Made by a program: the position numbers and the translations under genes
NCBI RefSeq assembly: GCF_022569295.1
Contig: NZ_JAKFIA010000001.1
Span: forward strand, 2,185,001 to 2,249,000
Length of the DNA stretch: 64,000 nucleotides
Source: Pedomonas mirosovicensis
Lineage (GTDB): Bacteria > Pseudomonadota > Alphaproteobacteria > Sphingomonadales > Sphingomonadaceae
Reading direction: 5' to 3'
In this document: piece after piece, positions 16,874 to 26,122 of the stretch
Position numbering within the stretch: position 1 is the stretch's first letter
Layout of the letters: the number at the start of each line of letters is the position of its first letter
The notes under the pieces: model-generated
What the model saw: only the letters and a program-made list of their open reading frames with translations
Database searches by the model: none
Told to the model about the DNA's origin: nothing

Positions 16874-17833
16874 TCAGAGGGTCTTGAGGAACGCCTCGAC
16901 ATCCTCCGGCGTCTCGATGGAAAGGGCGGTCACGTCGCGGTTGATCCGCTTGACGAGACCGGACAGCACCTTGCCCGCGCCGCACTCGACGAAGGTATCG
17001 ACGCCGAGCCGCACCATCTCCTCGACGCTCTCGCGCCAGCGCACCGCGCCCGTCACCTGCTCGACCAGCAGGCGGCGGATATCCTCCGGCGCGGAGACAG
17101 GCGCGGCGGTGACGTTGGCGACCACCGGCACGAACGGGGCCTTGATGGCGGCCTGGGCCAAGGCTTCGGCCATCTTGTCGGCGGCCGGCTGCATCAGCGG
17201 GCAATGGAACGGCGCGGAGACCGGCAGCAGCAGCGCGCGCTTGGCGCCCCTGGCCTTGGCGATCTCGATGGCCCGCTCGACGGCGGCCTTGTGACCGGAG
17301 ACCACCACCTGGCCCGGCGCGTTGTCGTTGGCGGCGGTGCAGACCTGCTCTCCCGCCGCCTCTGCCGCCACCGCCTGCGCGTCGGCCAGATCAAGGCCGA
17401 GGAGCGCCGCCATCGCGCCCTCGCCCACCGGCACGGCGGCCTGCATGGCCTGGCCGCGCAGCTTCAGGAGCCTCGCCGTCTCAGCAATCTCGAACGCGCC
17501 CGCGGCCGCCAGCGCCGAATACTCACCCAGGCTGTGGCCGGCCACATAGGCGGCCTTGTCGGCCAGGCTGACGCCGGCGTCCTTCTCCAGCACCCGCACG
17601 ACGGCGAGCGAGACGGCCATGATCGCCGGCTGGGCGTTCTCGGTGAGGGTCAGCGCGTCGGCCGGCCCTTCCAGCATCAGGCGGCTGAGATTCTGATTCA
17701 GCGCCTCGTCCACCTCGCCGAAGACGTCCCGCGCGGTCTGGCTCGCCTCGCGCAACGCCTTGCCCATGCCCACGGCCTGACTGCCCTGTCCCGGAAATAC
17801 GAATGCCCGCACCAAGTCCTGCACTCCCTGCAA
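16874..17833 (-). CDS. fabD: Malonyl-CoA-ACP transacylase FabD
   Basis: About 319 residues. It loads malonyl units on ACP. Seen: FVFPGQGSQAVGMGKAL at the N-terminus, the nucleophile in GHSLGEYSALAAAG, the malonyl-binding histidine in SAPFHCPLM, and VVANVTA. ATG at 17833 is the longest start. A GTG at 17812, preceded by GGGAG, would begin directly with RAFVFPGQGSQ and match typical family N-termini, so the true start may be 21 bases further in. It is the first gene of the minus-strand fab cluster. Confidence 0.95.
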   Translation of the reverse strand: MQGVQDLVRAFVFPGQGSQAVGMGKALREASQTARDVFGEVDEALNQNLSRLMLEGPADALTLTENAQPAIMAVSLAVVRVLEKDAGVSLADKAAYVAGHSLGEYSALAAAGAFEIAETARLLKLRGQAMQAAVPVGEGAMAALLGLDLADAQAVAAEAAGEQVCTAANDNAPGQVVVSGHKAAVERAIEIAKARGAKRALLLPVSAPFHCPLMQPAADKMAEALAQAAIKAPFVPVVANVTAAPVSAPEDIRRLLVEQVTGAVRWRESVEEMVRLGVDTFVECGAGKVLSGLVKRINRDVTALSIETPEDVEAFLKTL

Positions 17834-18090
17834 TGGTGTCCGTTGTGTCTTTAAGTTGTCATCGGGCTTATACGAAGGAGCAACGACCGGGCAAGGCTGG
17901 AAGCGTGGAAACCGAAACAGGCCGCATTGCGTTCATTGCGGTTGGTTGACCCTATTGTCGCCACGGCTTGGCGAACTTTTTACTTTGCCTGCGTGTGTCG
18001 AATGGTATGTTCACGCTTCAGCTTGGCCAAGGCTGGTGGTTTCAAGCCACCCCGGCCAACCAACTGGTAATAAAATTACGTGAGGCTGCA

Positions 18091-19224
18091 ATGTTCCGAG
18101 TTTCGACCCTAGGATTGGCCCTGGCGCTGGCGACTGCCGCTCCGGTCACCATGGTTGCCGTTACCACCCCGGCCATGGCCGCTGATGCGCTGAGCCCGGC
18201 GGTCGGCAACCCGCTGAAGGAAGCCCAGGCCGCGGCCAAGAAGCGGCAGGCCTCGGTGGCTGTCGCCAAGATCAACGAGGCGCGCAAGGCCGCCAAGACC
18301 GACTTCGAGAAGACCACGGTCGCCAAGACTGCGGCCTACGTCTACACCGCCACCGGCCAGTACGCCAAAGCCGCGCAGGAGCTTGAGGCCATCGGCGGCA
18401 CGCCGAACCAGCTCGCCCCGCTCTACTATCAGGCCGGCCAGTACCAGAAGGCCATTCAGGCCGCTTCCAAGTCGAACAGCGCCGACGTGCAGCTGATCGT
18501 CGCCCAGTCCTACGTGAAGCTGGGTCAGCACGCCCAGGCCGCCGCGGCCTACAAGAAGCTGATCGCCATTGGCGGCGCGAAGAAGCAGTATCTGGAGAAC
18601 CTGGCGGGCGCCCAGTACCGCGCGGGCGACAAGGCGGGCTACCTGCAGACCGTCGAGAAGCTGATCCGCGTTGACCCGTCGCCGTCCAACTGGAAGGCCC
18701 TGCTGCACAACCTGAGCGATGAAGCCATGCCGACGGGCGCCAAGCTGGGCCTGTTCATGCTCATCAACGCCACCGGCAACCTCGATTCGGAAGCCGAATA
18801 CAACGAGTTCGTGCAGCTGGCCGCCACCAACGGCGCGTCGACCCTGGCCCACCAGGCCCTGCAGGAAGCGGTGAAGGAAGGCGCCCTGCCGAAGGACGCC
18901 CGCACCCAGCGCACCGTTCAGGGCGTTGAGGCCCGCGCCAAGCAGGCCCAGGCCCAGGTGGCCAAGCTGGCCGCTTCCAAGACCCCGGCCGACCTGCTGA
19001 CCGCCGGCAAGACCTACTACGGCATGGGCCAGTATGATGTGGCCGCCGCCACCTTCGCCAAGGCCGGCAACACGCCGGAGGCCCTGCTGCTGAAGGGCAT
19101 CGCCCAGGTGCGCGCCGGCCAGGGCGCGGCCGCCAAGGCCACCCTCGCCCAGGTGAAGGGCAAGGGCTACGAGGACGTGGCGTCGCTGTGGTCGCTGTAC
19201 TCCGCGACCAAGAAGTCGTCCTGA
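18091..19224 (+). CDS. Exported TPR-repeat protein of unknown role
   Basis: 377 residues. A Sec signal peptide (MFRVSTLGLALALATAAP, cleavage near AMAADA) is followed by Ala/Lys-rich tetratricopeptide-like helical pairs (for example AAYVYTATGQYAKAAQELEA, ADVQLIVAQSYVKLGQHAQA and LLTAGKTYYGMGQYDVAA). No enzymatic motif was found. It is probably a periplasmic scaffold. ATG at 18091 is chosen because it begins the signal peptide; the longer open frame from 17968 does not. It is divergent from fabD with about 260 bases between, which hold nothing recognisable besides the promoters they must contain. Confidence 0.85.
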   Translation: MFRVSTLGLALALATAAPVTMVAVTTPAMAADALSPAVGNPLKEAQAAAKKRQASVAVAKINEARKAAKTDFEKTTVAKTAAYVYTATGQYAKAAQELEAIGGTPNQLAPLYYQAGQYQKAIQAASKSNSADVQLIVAQSYVKLGQHAQAAAAYKKLIAIGGAKKQYLENLAGAQYRAGDKAGYLQTVEKLIRVDPSPSNWKALLHNLSDEAMPTGAKLGLFMLINATGNLDSEAEYNEFVQLAATNGASTLAHQALQEAVKEGALPKDARTQRTVQGVEARAKQAQAQVAKLAASKTPADLLTAGKTYYGMGQYDVAAATFAKAGNTPEALLLKGIAQVRAGQGAAAKATLAQVKGKGYEDVASLWSLYSATKKSS

Positions 19225-19377
19225 TTTACGCTTGCGTTCCTGCCGCAACTGCGGCATGACACAAACCTCATGGCGGGGAGCCTTAGCCGGTTCCCCGCCA
19301 TGTGTTTTTCCCGCAGCCAGCCGGAGGGGCGCCCGGATTGCCCGGCGCCAGCGATCGGCAACAGAGGAGAGCAGCAC

Positions 19378-19809
19378 ATGCCGTTTTACGAGCATGTCTT
19401 CCTGGCCCGCCAGGACCTTGCGACCGCTCAGGTCGATGGGATGGCCGACCAGTTCACCAAGATTATCGAGGCCGGTGGCGGCAAGGTCACCAAGACCGAA
19501 TACTGGGGCCTCAAGACCATCGCCTACCGCATTCGCAAGAATCGCAAGGCCCATTACGTCATGTTCAACGTCGAGGCTCCGGCGACCGCCGTTGCCGAGC
19601 TGGAGCGCAACGTCGCTCTCAACGAAGACGTGCTTCGGTACATGACCATCCGCGTCGACGAGCTGGAAGCCGGCCCGTCGGCCATGATGCGTAAGCACGA
19701 CCGCGAGCGCGGTGACCGTGGCGATCGCGGCGACCGTGGTGATCGCGGCGACCGTGGTGAGCGTGGCGAACGCGGCGAGCGCGGCGAACGCCGTGGTCCG
19801 CGGCACTAA
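19378..19809 (+). CDS. rpsF: 30S ribosomal protein S6
   Basis: 143 residues. Standard S6 core ([14 protein letters not shown], then [38 protein letters not shown]) with a C-terminal tail of nine Gly-Asp-Arg / Gly-Glu-Arg triplets. GAGGAGAGC precedes ATG at 19378; a longer frame from 19270 lacks family similarity. First gene of the S6-S18-L9 operon, with gaps of 14 and 12 bases. Confidence 0.97.
   Translation: MPFYEHVFLARQDLATAQVDGMADQFTKIIEAGGGKVTKTEYWGLKTIAYRIRKNRKAHYVMFNVEAPATAVAELERNVALNEDVLRYMTIRVDELEAGPSAMMRKHDRERGDRGDRGDRGDRGDRGERGERGERGERRGPRH
19711..19791 (+). repeat. Nine 9-base coding repeats in the rpsF tail
   Basis: Five GDR triplets then four GER triplets, in near-identical 9-base units (GGTGACCGT, GGCGATCGC and similar), followed by RGPRH and the stop. 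The collagen-like triplet tail should be disordered and variable in number between strains. Confidence 0.9.
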
Positions 19810-19823
19810 GGAGGCCTTGAGCT

Positions 19824-20048
19824 ATGGCAAAACCGTTTTTCCGTCGGCGCAAGAGCTGCCCCTTCTCGGGCAAGAACGCGCCCAAGATCGATTACAAGGA
19901 CGTGCGTCTGCTGGGCGGCTTCGTGTCCGAGCGCGGCAAGATCGTCCCCTCGCGCATCACCGCGGTTTCGACCAAGAAGCAGCGTGAGCTGGCCCGGGCC
20001 ATCAAGCGCGCCCGCCACATCGGCCTGCTGCCGTTCCTGGTCCAGTAA
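19824..20048 (+). CDS. rpsR: 30S ribosomal protein S18
   Basis: 74 residues of standard length. Seen: the N-terminal [18 protein letters not shown] and core [22 protein letters not shown]-type sequence ending [10 protein letters not shown] (here [18 protein letters not shown]). AAGGAGG precedes ATG at 19824. It binds S6 on the 30S platform, consistent with adjacency. Confidence 0.97.
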   Translation: MAKPFFRRRKSCPFSGKNAPKIDYKDVRLLGGFVSERGKIVPSRITAVSTKKQRELARAIKRARHIGLLPFLVQ

Positions 20049-20060
20049 GGAGGCGCCCCC

Positions 20061-20645
20061 ATGGAACTGATCCTTCTGGAACGGGTCGAAAAGCTCGGCA
20101 CCATCGGCGATATCGTGTCGGTGAAGCCGGGTTTTGCCCGCAACTACCTGCTGCCGAAGCGCAAGGCGCTCCGCGCCACTGAAGAGAACAAGAAGCTCTT
20201 CGAGGCCCAGCGCGCCCAGATCGAGGCCGAGAACCAAAAGCGCCGCGAGGCCGCTGCTGAGCAGGCCACCAAGGTCACCGGCAAGTCGGTCGTCCTCATC
20301 CGCCAGGCCGGCAACACCGGCCTGCTCTACGGTTCGGTGTCGAGCCGCGACATCGCCGAGGCTCTCTCCGAGGTCTCCGGCGTCGCCATCGCCAAGAGCC
20401 AGGTTGTGCTCGATCGCCCGATCAAGGCCCTCGGCCTCTACACGGTGCGAATCGCGCTGCACGCCGAAGTGGTCGAGACCATCACGGTCAACGTCGCCCG
20501 CTCGGCTGACGAAGCCGAGCTTCAGGCCAAGGGCGTCGACGTGACCAAGGAAGTGGAAGAGGAGGAAGAAGCTCCGGTTGAGGCCACCGAGGCCGAAGCC
20601 GAGGCTCCCGCCGAAGCCACCGACACGGAAGAGACCAAAGCCTAA
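20061..20645 (+). CDS. rplI: 50S ribosomal protein L9 with acidic tail
   Basis: 194 residues. N-terminal domain [19 protein letters not shown] with the L9 signature [14 protein letters not shown], a long connecting helix ([20 protein letters not shown]), and a C-terminal domain. The last about 40 residues are an acidic Glu/Ala-rich extension ([20 protein letters not shown]). Such extensions are common in alphaproteobacterial L9. AAGGAGG precedes ATG. Confidence 0.97.
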   Translation: MELILLERVEKLGTIGDIVSVKPGFARNYLLPKRKALRATEENKKLFEAQRAQIEAENQKRREAAAEQATKVTGKSVVLIRQAGNTGLLYGSVSSRDIAEALSEVSGVAIAKSQVVLDRPIKALGLYTVRIALHAEVVETITVNVARSADEAELQAKGVDVTKEVEEEEEAPVEATEAEAEAPAEATDTEETKA

Positions 20646-20671
20646 GCGCTTCTGTCCTTACGGTCCGAAAG

Positions 20672-20705
20672 AAACGCCGTCCGGTCCGCCGGGCGGCGTT
20701 TTTCG
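20672..20705 (+). terminator. Rho-independent terminator of rpsF-rpsR-rplI
   Basis: Stem AAACGCCG / CGGCG(T)TT with a CCGGTCC-type loop region and a five-T tail, about 25 bases after rplI. Confidence 0.85.
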
Positions 20706-20842
20706 TTGGGCTGTTGCGCTAGGAGTCCACCTTACCCAGATCTGGTGCCCATCCATCCCTGGGCACGCAAGTACGGGGTTTACAAACGGATTCCCCGACA
20801 CGACTATGTGGTGTGGATTAGATACTGTATTGGGAGCTGAGC

Positions 20843-21352
20843 TTGGCTCTTAACGAGCGAGGCATTGTGGCAGACGCCCTATATGCCACTTGCTGGGGAT
20901 GCTTAATTGGCAGTGGTCTGGTTTGTGCCACCACGCAAGCCTCATACATGATCGGCCTCCCCTTTTTCGAAGCGATCTCATCGGCCGTAGTCGCCATAGA
21001 ATTTACTGTTCTTTTCACCCTTGTGACCATGATCGTTGCATTTCCCATCACCCTGATATGCGGATATGCTCTTTCAATCGCAGAGTTGCGGCTGGGTACG
21101 CTTAACTCCGTTGCTTACGGCTGCACCGGCTTGGGAGTTGGATGGCTCCTTGCCACGTTGATGACGGGTGCCCACAGTCCAGATTATCTTCTGAAAGGCT
21201 ATATCAAGGGATCGTCAGGGCCGGACGCTTTTCGCGACTACTTTAGCTGGCACATTTTTGTTCTGTGCATCTTCAATGGCGTAGCCGTCGCAGTTTTCTT
21301 TCACCGCTTCCAGACAGCACGGAAGGCGAAGGCAGAGACGGAGGAAGGCTAA
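20843..21352 (+). CDS. Orphan membrane protein, function unknown
   Basis: 169 residues with about four hydrophobic segments: around CWGCLIGSGLVCATTQASYM, VVAIEFTVLFTLVTMIVAF, TLNSVAYGCTGLGVGWLLAT and HIFVLCIFNGVAVAVFF. The C-terminus is basic and acidic (QTARKAKAETEEG). The start is TTG at 20843 with GGGAG eight bases upstream; no ATG gives the first helix. It interrupts the usual rplI-dnaB neighbourhood and is visibly AT-richer with rarer codons than its neighbours, which suggests later insertion. No family was recognised. Confidence 0.65.
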   Translation: MALNERGIVADALYATCWGCLIGSGLVCATTQASYMIGLPFFEAISSAVVAIEFTVLFTLVTMIVAFPITLICGYALSIAELRLGTLNSVAYGCTGLGVGWLLATLMTGAHSPDYLLKGYIKGSSGPDAFRDYFSWHIFVLCIFNGVAVAVFFHRFQTARKAKAETEEG

Positions 21353-21495
21353 GCCCCTTGCCCCTTTCCCCCGATGCGCCTGCCATGAATGGAACATTCG
21401 ACGAACATCTGCCGTTTAATTTCCGGCTTTCGTCTCATTCGGCGAGGCGAGACGCTTGGGTTTCGGCGCGCAACCGTGTAGGTTCCTGAGTCCTT

Positions 21496-22989
21496 ATGGC
21501 ACTGGTATCCGTCTCCTCTCCGTCGTCGCAAGACGCCCTGGCAAGCGTCAGCCTTCCCCACAACCTGGAGGCTGAGCAGGCCCTGTTGGGCGCGATGCTC
21601 ATCGACAACCGCCTCGTCGAGGACGTGCAGATCAAGCTGCGCCCCGAGCACTTCTTCGAGGAGCTGCACGGGCGCATCTACGCCGCCATCCTGCGGACGG
21701 TGGACCGCAACCTCGTCGCCAACCCGGTGACGCTGAAGCCTTTGTTCGAGAAGGACGAGGCCATGGCCGAGCTGGGCGGCCCGGCCTATCTCGCAACGCT
21801 CGCCGCCAACACTGCGGCGCTGTTCGGCGCGCGGGATTTCGCCCAGCAGATCTACGACTTCGCGGTGCTGCGCGAGCTGATTCGCGTTGGCCGCGCGATG
21901 GTCGAGCAGGCCATCGACATGAGCCGCGACCTCGACCCGCAGGGCCAGATCCAGGAGGCGGAAGTCGCCCTCTACAAGGTGGCGGAGCAGGGCGAAATCT
22001 CCGGCGGCATGAAGGAATTCCGCGACGCCACCCGCATCGCGGTGGAAATCGCCGAGAAGGCCTACAAGTCGGGCGGCCACCTGTCGGGCATCACCACGGG
22101 CCTCACCTCGCTCAACGAGAAGATGGGCGGCCTGCACCACTCGGACCTTATCATCCTCGCCGGACGCCCAGGCATGGGTAAGACGGCGCTGGCCACCAAC
22201 ATCGCCTTCGCCGCCGCCCAGCGGGCGCGGCTGGATGTGTCGCAGGGCATTCCGCTCGACAAGTCCTCCGGCGCGGCCGTTGCCTTCTTCAGCCTCGAAA
22301 TGTCCGCCGACCAGCTGGCCACCCGTATTCTGGCCGAGGAAAGCGGCATCTCGGGCGAACTCCTTCGCATGGGCAAGATCAACGAGCAGCAGTTCCTGCG
22401 ACTGGCCCGCGCCGCGCAGGAGCTGGAAGACCTGCCGCTCTATATCGACGACACGCCCGGCCTCACCATCGCCGCGCTCCGCACCCGCGCGCGCCGCATG
22501 AAGCGCCAGAAGGGCATCGGCCTCATCGTGGTCGACTACCTGCAGCTGCTCCAGGGCTCCGCCAAGGCGGGCGGCGACGGCAACCGCGTGCAGGAACTCT
22601 CCGAGATCACCCGAGGCTTGAAGACCCTCGCCAAGGAACTGAACGTTCCGGTGATCGCGCTCTCCCAGCTGTCGCGCCAGGTGGAAAACCGCGAGGACAA
22701 GCGGCCCCAGCTCTCCGACCTTCGCGAATCCGGCTCGATCGAGCAGGACGCCGATATCGTGCTGTTCGTCTACCGCGACGAATACTACCACGCACAGAAG
22801 AAGCCGGAGGAAGGCACCGACAAGTTCATCCAGTGGATGGAAAAGGGCGAGCGCATCCGCGGCCGCGCCGAGGTGATCGTCGCCAAGCAGCGTCACGGCG
22901 CAACCGGCATCGTCAATGTGCATTTCCACAAGGAAACCACCAAGTTCGCCGACCTGGCAGAGGAAGATCACCTGCCCGAGCAGTTTTAG
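21496..22989 (+). CDS. dnaB: Replicative DNA helicase DnaB
   Basis: 497 residues, normal length, no intein. An N-terminal domain (LPHNLEAEQALLGAMLIDN) is joined to the RecA-like motor domain. Walker A is GRPGMGKTALATN; the Walker B region is LIVVDYLQLL; the conserved LSQLSRQVENREDKRP and SGSIEQDADIV follow. It unwinds DNA at the fork as a hexamer. Its probable loader, DciA, is at 1265. ATG at 21496 begins about 140 bases after the orphan membrane gene. Confidence 0.97.
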   Translation: MALVSVSSPSSQDALASVSLPHNLEAEQALLGAMLIDNRLVEDVQIKLRPEHFFEELHGRIYAAILRTVDRNLVANPVTLKPLFEKDEAMAELGGPAYLATLAANTAALFGARDFAQQIYDFAVLRELIRVGRAMVEQAIDMSRDLDPQGQIQEAEVALYKVAEQGEISGGMKEFRDATRIAVEIAEKAYKSGGHLSGITTGLTSLNEKMGGLHHSDLIILAGRPGMGKTALATNIAFAAAQRARLDVSQGIPLDKSSGAAVAFFSLEMSADQLATRILAEESGISGELLRMGKINEQQFLRLARAAQELEDLPLYIDDTPGLTIAALRTRARRMKRQKGIGLIVVDYLQLLQGSAKAGGDGNRVQELSEITRGLKTLAKELNVPVIALSQLSRQVENREDKRPQLSDLRESGSIEQDADIVLFVYRDEYYHAQKKPEEGTDKFIQWMEKGERIRGRAEVIVAKQRHGATGIVNVHFHKETTKFADLAEEDHLPEQF

Positions 22990-23005
22990 GCGAACGCCTG
23001 TGTTT

Positions 23006-23170
23006 GGGAGGGGATCTACCCCCCTGCACCCCCATTCGTTTTCAAAGGGCCGCACCTGTCATCCGGGAAGCGGCCCTTTCTTTGCCCCCGCCAGAGTTGC
23101 ACGCACCGGAAACGCGGACCCGATAAACGAAAGGGAGGGTGCCGAGAGGGGGAAGCCCCTCCTGCAAAAG
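23006..23170. repeat. Dispersed palindromic repeat, copy B
   Basis: Follows the dnaB stop. Left unit: GGAGGGGATCTACCCCCC then TGCACCCCCATTCGTTTTC. Core: AAAGGGCCGC / GCGGCCCTTT hairpin (23044-23079) with a T-containing tail that could terminate dnaB. Right unit, inverted: ATAAACGAAAGGGAGGG followed by GAGAGGGGGAAGCCCCTCC and TGCAAAAG. Confidence 0.78.
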
Positions 23171-23284
23171 GCAACTGTTTCCCCTGCAGCACGCAGCCGC
23201 CCACACGCCCATGCGTTCCCGCGGGTCAGAGGGCATGCCATGCATGCCGCATGGCCTGTGCCTCCGGAAAGGCATGGTCGCGCC

Positions 23285-25119
23285 ATGACTGGAAAGCACC
23301 GGGCCGGAAAAAGGCTGCTCGCCACCCTGTCGATATGCGCTGCGGCAGTACTGACCACCAGCGCCGCGCCTGATCTCACCTCCCAGCTCTCACCCGAGAC
23401 GCTGCGGTTGCTCGACCCCACCCGGCAGATGCGCCAGCTGTGCAGCGGCGCGGCCGGCCAAAAGGGCGAGGCCTTGCGGAGCCGGTTGCAGCTGGCGATG
23501 GCGGCGGCCCGCACGGCCGGCGCCCAGCAGACCGACGTGCCAGAAACAGAGGCGCTGCTGCCCCTCTGCTGCCGGGCCTCAGCACGGTGCACTACGCCAT
23601 CACGACCAACAACCGCCAAGCGCAGCGGTATTTCAACCAGGGGCTGGCGCTGACCTATGGCTTCAATCATGCGGAGGCGATCCGCTACTTCCGCGCGGCG
23701 CAGCAGCTCGACCCCGGCTGCGCCATGTGCTGGTGGGGCGAGGCCTTCGCCCACGGCCCCAACATCAACGCGCCGATGGACCCAAACGTCAACGCCCGCG
23801 CCGTGGCCGTGGCGAAGTACGCGCAGACCTTGAAGGCGGGCGCCAGCCCCGCCGAGCAGGCGCTCATCGAGGCGATCGCCGCCCGCTACGCCCCCGACAC
23901 GCCGCTGGATAAGCGGGCCGCGCTCGACCAGGCCTTCGCCACGCGGATGCTGGCCGCCGCGAAACGCTTCCCGCAGGATGACACCCTGGCCGTGCTTGCC
24001 GCCGAAGCGGTGATGGACACCCAGCCGTGGGACTACTGGGAGGCGGACAAGCGCACCCCCAAGGGCCGCGTTCCGGACGCCATCATGCTGGTGGAAACCG
24101 TGCTGGCGCGCGACCCCGACCACCCGCAGGCGGACCATCTTTACATCCACCTGATGGAGGCCTCGGACCACGCATCGAAGGCCGAGCGCTATGCCGATAT
24201 CCTGGCAAGGCCGCTAGTGCCCGCCGCCGGACACCTCGTTCACATGCCGGGCCACCTCTACTACCGGATGGGCCGCTGGAAGGACGCCATGCGCGTCAAT
24301 GTAAATGCCGCGGCCACCGACGAGGCGTTCCTCAAAACCTCGGACGAGGCCGGCCTCTACCGCTTCGGCTACTACCCCCACAACGTGCATTTCCTCGTCA
24401 CCTCGGCGCAGATGGCCGGCGACATGCCAACCGCCATCGGGCAGGCCCGCAAGCTCTCGGCCATCCTCAGCACCGATGTCTCCGCCGCCATGCCGTGGGT
24501 ACAGCCGGTCAACGCCGCGCCGTATCTCGCCTATGCCCAGTTCGCCGAACCTGACGACATCCTGGCCCTCCCCGCGCCCGATGCCCGCCTGCCCTACGTG
24601 ACCGCCATGTGGCGCTACGCCCGCGCCGTCGCCTACGCCCAAACCAAAAACCGCGAAGGCGTGGCGGAGGAAGTGGCCGAAATCCGCCGCATCCGCGAAA
24701 ACACGGATTTCAAGCCCATGACCGACCAGCTTGTTCCGGCACCAAGCCTGCTGCGGCTGGCGGAGACCGTCGCTGAAGCTCGCCTCGCCTACGCGCAGGA
24801 GAACTACCCGCAGGCCGTCGCCCTCTACCGCCAGGCGGCAGGCATTGAAGATGGCATCCGCTACATGGAGCCGCCCTTCTGGTACTACCCGGTGCGCCAG
24901 TCGCTGGGCGCCGCGCTCTACAAGGCGGGCGACCACGCAGGAGCGCAGCAGGCTTTCCTTGAAGCCCTCTCCCAGGCCCCCAACAATGGCTGGGCCCTCT
25001 ACGGCCTGATGACCACCCAGCGCGCCCAGGGCGACGCCATAGGCGCGACGGCGACCGAAGCGGCTTTCCGCAATGCCTGGATGGGCGACCCGCGATGGCT
25101 GAGCATGGAGCGCCTGTAA
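23285..25119 (+). pseudogene. Exported TPR-repeat protein, broken by one frameshift
   Basis: The N-terminal part (from ATG 23285) carries a signal peptide (RLLATLSICAAAVLTTSAAP) and runs to EALLP at about 23561. The downstream part continues in another frame as LLPGLSTVHYAITTNN and on through TPR-like helices (YFNQGLALTYGFNHAEAIRY, CAMCWWGEAFAHGPN, AGHLVHMPGHLYYRMGRW) to 25119. Restoring one C in the C4 run at 23561-23564 joins them into about 611 residues without other damage. The protein resembles a widespread family of exported TPR proteins of unknown function. It may be a true recent pseudogene, but sequencing error is equally likely given two similar cases in this window. No enzyme motif was recognised. 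Confidence 0.8.
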
Positions 25120-25221
25120 GCCGGTTTTGTTTCGGCCATGTGTCGGAATATATTACGTTAACTTTATTCGTATTTTTCCCGTTTCGGGGTGCAACGGCGG
25201 AAATCTGCCAAACACGAAACT

Positions 25222-25237
25222 TGGCACGCGGCTTGCT
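25222..25237 (+). promoter_or_regulatory. Sigma-54 promoter for a PEP-CTERM gene
   Basis: TGGCACG at 25222-25228, four bases, then TTGCT at 25233-25237. This equals the RpoN -24/-12 consensus TGGCACG-N4-TTGCW without mismatch. It ends about 50 bases before the ATG at 25288. Sigma-54 control of PEP-CTERM genes through PrsK/PrsR is known in other proteobacteria. Confidence 0.85.
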
Positions 25238-25287
25238 CTTGTCCCGGCAAAGGGAGATCCGGTCTCCCCGTGACCTGAGAGAGAGCC

Positions 25288-25872
25288 ATGAAGACACTGT
25301 TGAGCGTCGCCGCCATTGCGGCATCCCTCCTGAGCGCCGCGCCTGCGACCGCCACCGTTCTCGACTTTGAGAGCGTCGTTACCGAAGGGAGCGAGTTTAT
25401 CCCTGACGGTTATGGCGATCTCAACTGGGATAATTTTGCAATCATCAACCGGAACGCACAGCCGGGCACGGGCTACGAAACCGGCGCCGTCTCCGGCGAT
25501 TACTCCGCCTATAATAGCTGGGGTAACCCGGCCAGCATCACGGCGGCGACCGACACCTTCAGCTTTGAGGGCGCCTGGTTCACCTCCGCCTGGTTCAATA
25601 ACAACACGCTTTTTATCGAAGGCTTTACGGACGGCGATGCCGTCGCCGATTATTCGGTAACGCTGACGCTGAACACCCTGACGCCGCAATTTCTCGACGT
25701 AAGCTGGACCGGCCTGCAACGGCTGAGCTTCCGCACGAGCAATTCCCAACTCGTCATGGACGACCTGCGGATCAGCAAGAGTTCCCCGGCCGAAGTTCCG
25801 GAGCCGCTGACCATCGGCCTGCTCGGCATGGGCCTGCTGGGCGTTGCCGGTGCGCGTCGCCGCAAGGGGTGA
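25288..25872 (+). CDS. PEP-CTERM sorting-domain protein
   Basis: 194 residues. An N-terminal signal peptide (MKTLLSVAAIAASLLSAAPA) is followed by a beta-rich middle resembling the exosortase-processed secreted proteins (VLDFESVVTEG, FSFEGAWFTSAWFNNNTLF, VMDDLRI). The C-terminal sorting signal is complete: VPEP at about 172-175, a hydrophobic helix (LTIGLLGMGLLGVAGA) and the basic tail RRRKG. Such proteins are cut by an exosortase and linked to exopolysaccharide or the envelope. No exosortase is in the window. It sits behind a sigma-54 promoter and ahead of a terminator, so it is monocistronic. Confidence 0.92.
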   Translation: MKTLLSVAAIAASLLSAAPATATVLDFESVVTEGSEFIPDGYGDLNWDNFAIINRNAQPGTGYETGAVSGDYSAYNSWGNPASITAATDTFSFEGAWFTSAWFNNNTLFIEGFTDGDAVADYSVTLTLNTLTPQFLDVSWTGLQRLSFRTSNSQLVMDDLRISKSSPAEVPEPLTIGLLGMGLLGVAGARRRKG

Positions 25873-25906
25873 GGCGACGGGCTGTCTTTGCGCTTGTAAC
25901 GAATGA

Positions 25907-25934
25907 AAAGGCGGCCTCCCGGGGCCGCCTTTTT
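25907..25934 (+). terminator. Rho-independent terminator after the PEP-CTERM gene
   Basis: Stem AAAAGGCGGCC / GGCCGCCTTTTT with a short CCC-type loop. The complementary ends supply T tracts on both strands. Confidence 0.88.
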
Positions 25935-25940
25935 GTTTCT

Positions 25941-26108
25941 CAGGAGGGTCGCGGACCCTCCTGAACCTCCCTTGAGTTTTTCAGGGCCGCGTTTCCGGTG
26001 CGAGCAATTCTGGCGGGGGATAAGGAAAGGGCCGCGCCCTTCTATCCAAGGACGCGGCCCTTTGAAACGAAAAGGGGGTCGCAGGGGGATTACAAATCCC
26101 CCTGCATA
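25941..26108. repeat. Dispersed palindromic repeat, copy C
   Basis: Between the convergent PEP-CTERM and rmuC genes. Left hairpin CAGGAGGGTC / GACCCTCCTG (25941-25963). Core: AAGGGCCGCGCCC paired with GACGCGGCCCTTT. Right, inverted: GAAACGAAAAGGGGG then hairpin GCAGGGGGAT / ATCCCCCTGC (26081-26105). Same two-unit architecture as copy A. Confidence 0.8.
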
Positions 26109-26122
26109 ACAAACCATGATCC

